Source of the DNA: Prevotella sp.
GTDB lineage: Bacteria > Bacteroidota > Bacteroidia > Bacteroidales > Bacteroidaceae
NCBI GenBank assembly: GCA_022732315.1
Contig: JAIJUV010000020.1
Coordinates: forward strand, 1-24,363
Direction: 5' to 3'
Length of the DNA: 24,363 nucleotides
Within the stretch, counting starts at the first letter, position 1. Every line of letters starts with the position of its first letter. The notes beneath the pieces were generated by a model, which saw only the letters and a list, made by a program, of their open reading frames with translations, searched no databases and was not told the origin of the DNA. Made by a program: the position numbers and the translations under genes. This document shows positions 1 to 7,042 of this stretch, one piece after another.

Positions 1-1089
1 ACCGAGCAATGGGAAGCAAGCGAAAATCAACATCGCACGCATTCTACCGATATATGGATTCATACCCTTCTTATCTACAAAGTAAGTTGGCAAGTAACCA
101 CCACCAATACTCAATACGGTAACAATCGCATAAAGAGTAAAGATGAGGGCAATACCCATACCAGAATCAGAAGAGTAACCATACTGATCTGAGAAGTAAG
201 CTGGAGCCCAGAAAAGGAAGAACCACCATACACCATCAGTCATCAACTTACCCACGATGAACGACCAGGTCTGGCGATAGCTGAAGCACTTCAGGAAGCC
301 GATGGTCTTCTCCTCAGTTGCCTCTGCGTTCTGATTCTCAGCCTCAACCTTGTCAAGGTCTTCATCCTGCTCAATGTAAGTAAGCTCAGCCTTGTTTACA
401 TGCTTGCTCTGAGAAGGCTTCTCATAAAGCCACATCCAGAGACCCATCCATACATAACCGAGCACACCGATGATGATGAAAGCCCACTCCCAGCCCATGC
501 TGCGAGCCAACAATGGAATGGTGGCTGGAGCTGCCAAAGCACCTACAGAGGCACCACTGTTGAAGATGGCAGTAGAGAACGCACGGTCTTTCTTTGGGAA
601 ATACTCGGCTGTTACCTTGATGGCTGCAGGGAAGTTACCAGCCTCACCCACTGCAAGAATCAAACGGCAAGAGAGGAACAACCATACGCTGATGGTGGCG
701 ATAGCTACGGCTGCATCACTACCAGCCTGTACCATGCGGAGTGCCTCGATAGAGTCATACCCCTCCATCTGCATAGCTACCCAGCCGCAACCTGCATGCA
801 TCACGGCACCCGTTGACCATACGAAGATGGCAATGAGATAACCCTTCTTGGTTCCCATCCAATCCACGAACTTACCAGCAAAGAGGTTGGCGATGGCATA
901 GAAGATAGAGAAAAGACCGGTAATCGTACCGTAGTCGTCATCTGTCCAGTGGAATTCTGGAGCGATGAAGTCTTTCCATGTTAACGACAGAACCTGACGG
1001 TCCATATAATTCACTGTGGTCGCAATGAAGAGCAACGCACAAATCACCCAACGGAAGTTGGACATCTTACTAGTTGAAATAGAACTCAT
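1..1089 (-). CDS. ExuT-like MFS hexuronate transporter (C-terminus cut by window edge)
   Basis: The frame is open from an ATG at 1089 to the left edge, giving the first 363 residues of a major facilitator protein. The N-terminus has a membrane helix ending in NYMDRQVLS, the signature of the anion:cation symporter (ACS) family that includes hexuronate and galactonate transporters. Further hydrophobic segments follow, then a charged central loop rich in Glu, Asp and Lys (about residues 225-265) as expected between the two six-helix halves. By family length, roughly 70-110 residues are missing. It is the third gene of the gatC-kduI operon and starts 24 bases after the kduI stop. The neighbours suggest uptake of galacturonate, glucuronate or a related unsaturated uronate across the inner membrane. 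The family call is firm; the substrate is inferred from context. Confidence 0.85.
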   Translation of the reverse strand, partial: MSSISTSKMSNFRWVICALLFIATTVNYMDRQVLSLTWKDFIAPEFHWTDDDYGTITGLFSIFYAIANLFAGKFVDWMGTKKGYLIAIFVWSTGAVMHAGCGWVAMQMEGYDSIEALRMVQAGSDAAVAIATISVWLFLSCRLILAVGEAGNFPAAIKVTAEYFPKKDRAFSTAIFNSGASVGALAAPATIPLLARSMGWEWAFIIIGVLGYVWMGLWMWLYEKPSQSKHVNKAELTYIEQDEDLDKVEAENQNAEATEEKTIGFLKCFSYRQTWSFIVGKLMTDGVWWFFLFWAPAYFSDQYGYSSDSGMGIALIFTLYAIVTVLSIGGGYLPTYFVDKKGMNPYIGRMRAMLIFACFPLLG

Positions 1090-1113
1090 TTGTCTAAGTT
1101 TTTAAGCGTTTTG

Positions 1114-2079
1114 TTATTCTAATGTAGGAATCTTCACTACCTGCATATCGTTGTAGATAAGGTTTTCTCCTGCCATACCCCAGATAAAGGTATAGTTGCT
1201 GGTACCGGCAGCGCAGTGAATTGACCACTCTGGAGCAATCACGGCCTGCTCGTTGTTCAGCCAGATAGGACGGGTCTCCTGTGGCTCACCCATTACGTGA
1301 AGAATCTTCTGACCCTCTGGAACATTGTAATAAAGGTATGTCTCCATGCGGCGGAGGTGAGTATGAGCTGGCATGGTGTTCCATACAGAACCCTCCTTCA
1401 ACTCGGTGACACCCATCTGCAACTGGCAGGTGCGAACACCAGCCACACCATCGATAATCAACTGATGAATCACGCGGTCGTTGCTCTCCTTCAAGCTACC
1501 AGCCTTGATGTTGTTGGCATCCTTCAGAGTCACCTTCTTGGTAGGATAAGTCTGATGAGCGCAGGCACTGTTCATATAGAACTTAGCTGGCTTGGCTGCA
1601 TCCTTGCTGCTTACCTCGATGTTCTTAGCACCACGACCTACATAGAGGGCCTCCTGGAAACCAAGGGTATATTTCTTGCCATCCACGTTAACAGTACCCT
1701 CGCCACCGATGTTGATGATACCCAACTCACGGTTGTCAAGCAGGTTCTTCTGATCGTTTGGCTTGTCTGTATAGAGAGGAGCGATTGAAGTCAGCTTCAA
1801 AGGAGCGGTTGTTGGCTCTGCACCACCGATGAGGAAACGGTCGAACATGGTGTAGGTCCAGTTTACCTCACCTGGAGCGAACACCTTCTCGATAGCGAAC
1901 TCGCTGCGAAGGCGATCTGTTGTATAATGCTTGGCATCCATTGGGTTGCTAGCATAACGAACGTTGTAGTTGGTGTAGGCATTCTCAGCCTTCACCTCGT
2001 ATCCACACTTACCACACTGGCCAAAAGCCTGACTTGCTGTTAATACCATTGCTGCTAATATTAATGTTAATTTCTTCAT
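1114..2079 (-). CDS. kduI: 5-dehydro-4-deoxy-D-glucuronate isomerase with N-terminal signal peptide
   Basis: KduI (EC 5.3.1.17) converts 5-keto-4-deoxyuronate, released from pectin or glycosaminoglycan by lyases, to 3-deoxy-D-glycero-2,5-hexodiulosonate. The cupin metal site is complete: His239, His241 and Glu246 in the motif HTHLRRME, and His288 in WSIHC. These are all shifted by 43 from the E. coli zinc ligands (196, 198, 203, 245). At 321 residues it is about 40 longer than the usual 278-280, all at the N-terminus. That extension starts [20 protein letters not shown], a clear signal peptide with an A-x-G signal peptidase I site, and the mature protein would begin QCGKCG. The residue before Cys22 is Gln, so it is not a lipobox. 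No ATG closer to the conserved core would give a full-length cytosolic enzyme. It starts 22 bases after the gatC stop. Identity is firm; periplasmic location is an inference from the leader. Confidence 0.93.
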   Translation of the reverse strand: MKKLTLILAAMVLTASQAFGQCGKCGYEVKAENAYTNYNVRYASNPMDAKHYTTDRLRSEFAIEKVFAPGEVNWTYTMFDRFLIGGAEPTTAPLKLTSIAPLYTDKPNDQKNLLDNRELGIINIGGEGTVNVDGKKYTLGFQEALYVGRGAKNIEVSSKDAAKPAKFYMNSACAHQTYPTKKVTLKDANNIKAGSLKESNDRVIHQLIIDGVAGVRTCQLQMGVTELKEGSVWNTMPAHTHLRRMETYLYYNVPEGQKILHVMGEPQETRPIWLNNEQAVIAPEWSIHCAAGTSNYTFIWGMAGENLIYNDMQVVKIPTLE

Positions 2080-2101
2080 ATTCTATTTTTATTTTATTTT
2101 T

Positions 2102-3466
2102 TTACTTTTTTGCTGCCTTTTCTTCCTTCACGATGCGCTGACGGTTGATAACCATCAGGGCGATGGTGATGATGGTGAGCACGCCCATACCGATGTAAGA
2201 GAGCTTCACGCCACGATAGATAACCCATCCGAAGAGAGAAGAGGCGAAATCGAGGGCACCACCTGCGAATCCGTCTGGGATATGAGCGGCATTATCGCCT
2301 GTGGCTGCATAAACCTGGTTGGCTGCCATCGTAAAGTCTGGAGCCATATCGGTTACGAAATAGAGACCGATAATCAGGGCTACCAAACCGATAATCAGGG
2401 TCTTCACCACATTACCCTTGGTAAATGGCAAGATCATTGGGAAGAGGTAGAACATACCTGCCAATGATGCCAAAGGCAAGAACTGGTTGCCTGGCAGGAA
2501 GACGGCGATGGCAAGAATAACCGGAATCAGGATTACCGATACCACCAGGGTAGTAGGATGACCAATCACCAGGGCTGGACTCATACCGATATGCACCTTC
2601 TTGCCGTTGAACTTGGTCTTCACCAATTCCTGGGTCTTCTCAGAGATAGGCTTCAAACCGTCAATAAACAAGGAAGTAATACGAGGAATCAGCTCCATCA
2701 CGGCTCCCATGGTCACACCCAGGAAGAGCACCTTCTTGATGTCGAGCTGTGCTGCCCAACCAATCAAGGCTCCCACGATGACACCCAGAACCAATGGCTC
2801 ACCCAGCACACCAAACTTCTTCTTCAATCCCTCTGCATCGATATCGAGCTTAGAGAAACCAGGAATCATATCCATAGCCTTGTTGAAGAGGATGGCGAAT
2901 GGCATGAAGCTCTGGCAGAATGGCTGCGGAATGGAGATACCATCCAGGTCGTAGTACTTCTGGAACTTCTCTGCGGTCAAATCTGCACATACCAATGTAA
3001 TGATGTAGCAGACGATGGCTGCAAAGTAACCCCAAAGCAGACTCTCACCCATCACGAAGTAAGCCACGGCTCCGATAAAGGCGAAATGCCAGTAGTTCCA
3101 AAGGTCGATGTTCACCGTACGGGTGGTCTTGGTTATCAACATCAGGAAGTTGACTCCCAAGCAGATTGGGATAATCAAGGCACCCACCGCTGTGTTATAA
3201 GCCACGGCAGCGGCTGCAGGCCAACCCATGTCAAACACGTTCAACTGTAGGTGATAGATGTCGGAGATTGCCTTCAAAGGGTCATTGAAGTTGGTTGTCA
3301 GCAAAGCTGTCACCACACCCAAGCCCACGAAACCCACACCTACGAAGAGTCCCGACTTCAAAGCCTTTCCGAATTTCATGCCGATACACAAGCCGATGAC
3401 CGTGAAGATGATTGGCATCATCACGCTCGCTCCCAAGCTTATGATATAGCTAAATACCTGTTCCAT
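2102..3466 (-). CDS. PTS galactitol-type EIIC permease, orphan (GatC family)
   Basis: This 454-residue polytopic membrane protein has the length and pattern of E. coli GatC (about 451 residues). Recognisable family stretches include an N-terminal YIISLGASVMMPI, LWNYWHFAFIGA, KKFGVLGEPLVLGVIVGALIG, a PGNQFLPL segment and KGNVVKTLIIG. In enteric bacteria this subunit moves galactitol or related compounds with phosphorylation by EIIA and EIIB. No EIIA, EIIB, EI or HPr gene is visible here, and Bacteroidota generally lack a sugar-transporting PTS. The protein therefore probably works as a non-phosphorylating carrier. It is first in an operon with kduI (22 bases downstream) and the ExuT-like gene, which points to a uronate-derived substrate rather than galactitol. 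A Bacteroidota-type -7 box lies about 80 bases upstream of the start. Family assignment is firm; transport mode and substrate are inference. Confidence 0.85.
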   Translation of the reverse strand: MEQVFSYIISLGASVMMPIIFTVIGLCIGMKFGKALKSGLFVGVGFVGLGVVTALLTTNFNDPLKAISDIYHLQLNVFDMGWPAAAAVAYNTAVGALIIPICLGVNFLMLITKTTRTVNIDLWNYWHFAFIGAVAYFVMGESLLWGYFAAIVCYIITLVCADLTAEKFQKYYDLDGISIPQPFCQSFMPFAILFNKAMDMIPGFSKLDIDAEGLKKKFGVLGEPLVLGVIVGALIGWAAQLDIKKVLFLGVTMGAVMELIPRITSLFIDGLKPISEKTQELVKTKFNGKKVHIGMSPALVIGHPTTLVVSVILIPVILAIAVFLPGNQFLPLASLAGMFYLFPMILPFTKGNVVKTLIIGLVALIIGLYFVTDMAPDFTMAANQVYAATGDNAAHIPDGFAGGALDFASSLFGWVIYRGVKLSYIGMGVLTIITIALMVINRQRIVKEEKAAKK

Positions 3467-3547
3467 TATTACTTTTGAATTGTTAATTAGTTAAGGAAAT
3501 ACACGCAAGTGTACCCCTTCACCTGTTTTTAGATGATTTGTTGGTTG

Positions 3548-3555
3548 CAAAGATA
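3548..3555 (-). promoter_or_regulatory. -7 promoter box for gatC-kduI-exuT operon
   Basis: Read on the minus strand this is TATCTTTG, matching the Bacteroidota -7 consensus TAnnTTTG. No TTTG lies 19-21 bases upstream (TATT or GTAT is there instead), so the promoter may need an activator. It would give a 5' leader of roughly 75 bases before the gatC start. Confidence 0.6.
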
Positions 3556-3580
3556 CACTTTTTTCTTCAATTTTAATACG

Positions 3581-3593
3581 TTTTCATCGAAAA
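3581..3593. promoter_or_regulatory. Possible operator: TTTTC-ATC-GAAAA inverted repeat
   Basis: A 13-base inverted repeat with five-base arms and a three-base centre sits just upstream of where the -33 box of the gatC promoter should be. It is a short AT-rich palindrome that could arise by chance; only its position makes it a candidate regulator site. Confidence 0.25.
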
Positions 3594-3606
3594 TATTACT
3601 TAAAAA

Positions 3607-3637
3607 AAATCCCATCCGAGCTTTTCGGATGGGATTT
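3607..3637 (-). terminator. Rho-independent terminator after murF-alr
   Basis: A perfect 13-base-pair stem (AAATCCCATCCGA against its complement) with a 5-base loop lies 36 bases downstream of the murF-alr stop. On the minus strand it is followed by a run of eight T. It ends the yfhO-GSCFA-murF/alr operon and insulates the gatC operon promoter. Confidence 0.88.
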
Positions 3638-3672
3638 CCCTATTTTTGTACGTTTTTCTAACGTTTTTTATC

Positions 3673-6150
3673 CTAATCTTGATAGTAAACTCGCTTCACG
3701 CGGCTGCTGATGGTGGTCAGCACCTCGTAAGGAATGGTGTCAAGAATATCGCTCAGCGTCTGAACTGGCAGATGCTCACCGAAGATTTCTACGGAGTCGC
3801 CTTCCTTGCAGTTGATGTCGGTTACATCTATCATGGCTACATCCATGCAGATGTTGCCCACATACTCAGCCTTCTGTCCGTTGACCAGACAGTAGGCATG
3901 GCGATTGCCCAGATGACGGTTCAAGCCGTCGGCATAGCCGATAGGAATGGCGGCGATGACGCTGTCTCTGTCGAGGATGGTCTTGCGACTGTAGCCCACG
4001 CTATCCCCTGCCTTGATGTTGTGCATCTGCAGGATGGTGGTCTTCAGGGTGCTCACGCAGTTGATGGTCTCGTTGTTGCGTGAGTTGATGCCGTAAAGTC
4101 CCAGACCCAGGCGGCACATATCCAACTGGCGCTCCGGGAAATGCTCGATACCTGCCGAATTGCAGATATGGCGCAGAATCTTATGGTCGAAGGCTGCCTG
4201 CAACTGCTTGCTGCCCTTGTCGAACAGTTCAAACTGATGGGCTGAGAAATCATCGAAGCTATCGGCATCACTGCCCACGAAATGAGAGAACACCGAACGA
4301 GGGATGATAGCATTCTGATGCTTCAGCTTGCCTATCAGCTCCTCCATATCGTTCTCAGGGTCGAAGCCCAGACGATGCATACCTGTATCCAATTTGATGT
4401 GAACAGGGAATCCGGTGACTCCCTCCTTCTCGGCTGCCTTGATCAGTGCATCGAGCAGACGGAAGGAATATACCTCCGGCTCCAGGTCGTAATCAAACAT
4501 GGTCTTGAAGGCGGTCATCTCCGGGTTCATGATCATGATGTTGCTAGTGATACCGTTCTTGCGAAGGGTAACGCCCTCATCGGCTACTGCCACGGCAAGA
4601 TAATCCACGCGATGGTCCTGCAGGGTCTTGGCTATCTCCACGGCTCCTGCTCCATAACCGTCTGCCTTGATCATGCAGACCAGTTTGGTTTCCGGCTTCA
4701 TAAACGCACGGTAGTAGTTCAGATTGGCTACCACGGCATTCAGGTTCACTTCGAGTGTGGTTTCGTGTACCTTCTGAACCAGCAATTCCGTCAACTGGTC
4801 GAAACCAAACTGGCGGGCGCCCTTCAGCAGGATTACCTCGTCACGAAGCGATGCAAACACCTCGCTCTTGATAAACTCCTCCACATCCTGGAAGAAGAAC
4901 TTTTCTGAAATCTGAATGGCATCATGCTGCTGGCAGAGTTCTGGTCCGATACCGATGAACTTCACCACGCCACGCTTGCGAGCCAGGTCGCTTACCTCCT
5001 TATAGAGAGCCTCTGGCGAAAGACCGCTCTGATAGATATCGCTCAATATCAGCGTATGGCGACGGCCACGATGGTCAGGACGGCGGTTCATGAAGTCGAG
5101 GGCGATGTCGAGCGAATTGATGTCGCTGTTGTAACTGTCGTTGATAAGGGTGCAGCCATGCTGTCCTACCTTCACTTCCAGTCTCATCGCCACAGGTTCC
5201 AGTTTTGCCATGCGCTTGTCGATGTCCTCGGCAGAAACACCGAGCTTCAAAGCCACCACGGCACTGATGATGGAGTTCTGGATAGATGCATCATCGATGA
5301 ACGGGATGGAGAAGCTGTCCATCTCACCTTTATATATATAGGTGATGACGCTCACGCTCTGCTGCTTCTCGATGTTCTTCACATAGAAAGGAGCCTCAGG
5401 GTTCTTGAGCGACCAGAAAAGTTTTTCACCCTTGTAATCAGGATATTCAGCCACCACCTTGGTAATCAGTTCGTCATCGCCATCGTAAACCACGGTCTCT
5501 GCATCATGGAAGAGGATGAGTTTTTCTCTGCACTTCTCCTCCAGGGAAGAGAAGTTCTCCTGATGGGCAGAACCCACATTGGTGAGTACGGCGATAGTAG
5601 GCTGGATGATGTCGCGCAGGGCAAGCATCTCGCCCGGCTGACTGATACCAGCCTCGAACACGCCCACCTGGGTCTGCTCGTTCATGAGCCAGACCGACAA
5701 TGGCACACCTATCTGCGAATTGTAACTGCGTGGACTGCGGGTGACGAACATGCTCGGTGAGAGCAGCTGATAAAGCCACTCCTTGACCATGGTCTTGCCA
5801 TTCGATCCCGTAATACCCACGATAGGGATGTTGAATTCATCACGATGACGTTCTGCCAGGCGCTGGAGAGCCTCCAGCGTGTTGACAACCTTCAGGAAGT
5901 TGGCTCCCGGATAATCAGAAGCATATCCCTTAGGGACATCAGTCACCACAAAGTTCTTGACTCCACGACGATACAACTCCGGAATGTAGTTGTGACCGTC
6001 ATTACGCTCAGACTTGAGCGCAAAGAACAGAGTTTCCTCTGGGAAACAAAGTGAACGACTATCGGTCAGGATAAAACCGATGCTGGTATCATTGTCTCCA
6101 TAGCGACGCGCACCTATCAGTGTGGTTACCTTTTCAATAGTATATGTCAT
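3673..6150 (-). CDS. Bifunctional MurF / alanine racemase fusion
   Basis: Two peptidoglycan enzymes in one 825-residue chain. Residues 1 to about 455 are MurF, the ATP-dependent ligase adding D-Ala-D-Ala to UDP-MurNAc-tripeptide, with the Mur ligase P-loop GITGSNGKT at 112-120 and the conserved NVGSAHQENF region near 191-200. Residues from about 460 to 825 are a fold-type III PLP alanine racemase, with the PLP lysine in MIKADGYGAG (Lys495) and the catalytic tyrosine in GDSVGYSRKT (Tyr720). The fusion is known in Bacteroidota and couples D-Ala supply to its use. Both active sites look intact. The ATG at 6150 gives the expected MurF N-terminus. It lies 52 bases downstream of the GSCFA gene, last in an envelope operon, and is followed by a strong terminator. 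Confidence 0.95.
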   Translation of the reverse strand: MTYTIEKVTTLIGARRYGDNDTSIGFILTDSRSLCFPEETLFFALKSERNDGHNYIPELYRRGVKNFVVTDVPKGYASDYPGANFLKVVNTLEALQRLAERHRDEFNIPIVGITGSNGKTMVKEWLYQLLSPSMFVTRSPRSYNSQIGVPLSVWLMNEQTQVGVFEAGISQPGEMLALRDIIQPTIAVLTNVGSAHQENFSSLEEKCREKLILFHDAETVVYDGDDELITKVVAEYPDYKGEKLFWSLKNPEAPFYVKNIEKQQSVSVITYIYKGEMDSFSIPFIDDASIQNSIISAVVALKLGVSAEDIDKRMAKLEPVAMRLEVKVGQHGCTLINDSYNSDINSLDIALDFMNRRPDHRGRRHTLILSDIYQSGLSPEALYKEVSDLARKRGVVKFIGIGPELCQQHDAIQISEKFFFQDVEEFIKSEVFASLRDEVILLKGARQFGFDQLTELLVQKVHETTLEVNLNAVVANLNYYRAFMKPETKLVCMIKADGYGAGAVEIAKTLQDHRVDYLAVAVADEGVTLRKNGITSNIMIMNPEMTAFKTMFDYDLEPEVYSFRLLDALIKAAEKEGVTGFPVHIKLDTGMHRLGFDPENDMEELIGKLKHQNAIIPRSVFSHFVGSDADSFDDFSAHQFELFDKGSKQLQAAFDHKILRHICNSAGIEHFPERQLDMCRLGLGLYGINSRNNETINCVSTLKTTILQMHNIKAGDSVGYSRKTILDRDSVIAAIPIGYADGLNRHLGNRHAYCLVNGQKAEYVGNICMDVAMIDVTDINCKEGDSVEIFGEHLPVQTLSDILDTIPYEVLTTISSRVKRVYYQD

Positions 6151-6184
6151 TGTCTTTATACTTTAATGTTTCTATTATCAATAA

Positions 6185-6223
6185 GAGAAAATCATCTTTA
6201 TTTTATAGAAGATGATATTTCTC
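6185..6223 (-). other. Hairpin across the GSCFA stop, upstream of murF-alr
   Basis: GAGAAAATCATCTT (6185-6198) pairs with AAGATGAT-A-TTTCTC (6209-6223), giving 14 base pairs with one bulged A. The GSCFA stop codon lies in the loop. No long T run follows on the minus strand, so it is more likely an attenuator, processing site or 3'-end protector than a full terminator. Confidence 0.45.
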
Positions 6224-7027
6224 CTCAAATTGTCTTTTCTTCTCTTCCGTCCGGGCGATGAACTTCTGATGTTCCTCGCTTTCGGGGTGGAAGGGCTTGT
6301 GGCCGAGTGCTTCCCGGATGGGTCTCCAGTCTTCCAGAAACCGTTCTGCGGCTTTGCCGAAATAGGCGGCACGGAACTTTTCCCAGATATACTCCACAGC
6401 CTGCTGGCTCGGATGCAGCATGTCTTCCTGATAGAAGCGATAATCACGAAGCTCATCGTTCATGATTTCGTAAGCAGGGAAATAACTCACCACTCCCGGA
6501 TTCGCCTTCACCAGTTTATCTGCTGCCAACTGGAGCGTTGCCTTCGAAAGCTGGCTTCCATGGTAGCCGTATTTGGCATAGCGGATGGGACTGACGGTTA
6601 TAATTACCCTTTCAGCTTTCAGCAAATCAACGGCCTTCTGCAGATACCCGGCACATTCCTCCACGCTCAATTCCCTTTCCTCGAAAAGGCGCTGCGGACG
6701 CTTTTGGCAGTTATCCACAATCTCGCCCGTTTCCTTCAGGATATACACGTGGTTCGTGCCCAGCGTAAACACAGCCACACGAGGCTGAACCTCCAGGCTC
6801 TTCTCCAGGCTCTCCTCCACGTTTTTCTCCAGGCTCTTCTCCACGGTATGGAGAATGCTTGCCGGATTATACATCACCCCGAAGGGATTCACCGTGGCAC
6901 GGAAGCGGTTTTCCACAAACCTGCGACCCAGATTGTCGGCAAAGCAACTGCCCACAAAGAGCATTTGCTCTGCCGGTTGTATCTCGAAGTCGGCCTTCGG
7001 AATCTCTATTTCTGTTCGAAACAGCAT
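6203..7027 (-). CDS. GSCFA-domain protein (SGNH-hydrolase-like)
   Basis: The GSCFA name motif is at residues 26-30 (FVGSCFADNLG), followed by NPFGVMYNPASI at 47-58, and the C-terminal signature SPIRY, then YFPAYEIMNDELRDYRFYQEDMLHPS ending near 207. The family is related to SGNH/GDSL esterases; its substrate is not established. At 274 residues it is shorter than the roughly 310-330 I would expect. The usual segment after NPASI is replaced by a stretch of tetrapeptide repeats (residues 60-79, units HTVE, KSLE, KNVE, ESLE, KSLE). It starts 15 bases after the yfhO stop and sits upstream of murF-alr, so a role in envelope glycan or peptidoglycan modification is plausible but not shown. No signal peptide is present. 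Confidence 0.85.
   Translation of the reverse strand: MLFRTEIEIPKADFEIQPAEQMLFVGSCFADNLGRRFVENRFRATVNPFGVMYNPASILHTVEKSLEKNVEESLEKSLEVQPRVAVFTLGTNHVYILKETGEIVDNCQKRPQRLFEERELSVEECAGYLQKAVDLLKAERVIITVSPIRYAKYGYHGSQLSKATLQLAADKLVKANPGVVSYFPAYEIMNDELRDYRFYQEDMLHPSQQAVEYIWEKFRAAYFGKAAERFLEDWRPIREALGHKPFHPESEEHQKFIARTEEKKRQFEEKYHLL
6791..6850 (-). repeat. Five in-frame 12-base tandem repeats inside the GSCFA gene
   Basis: Five consecutive 12-base units begin CTCCAGGCTCTT, CTCCAGGCTCTC, CTCCACGTTTTT, CTCCAGGCTCTT, CTCCACGGTATG on the plus strand. They encode successive tetrapeptides of the type [K/E]SLE. Because the unit is a multiple of three, copy-number changes would keep the frame. Confidence 0.85.
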
Positions 7028-7042
7028 CTTCTCGGCTCCCTT

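Noticed and set aside
2010..2079. KduI leader as a lipoprotein signal ending at Cys22
   Set aside because: The residues before the cysteine are FGQ; Gln at -1 does not fit a lipobox, whereas A-x-G fits signal peptidase I.
4282..5760. Long plus-strand frames (208 and 278 codons) opposite murF-alr
   Set aside because: Antisense shadows of a gene with both active sites intact.
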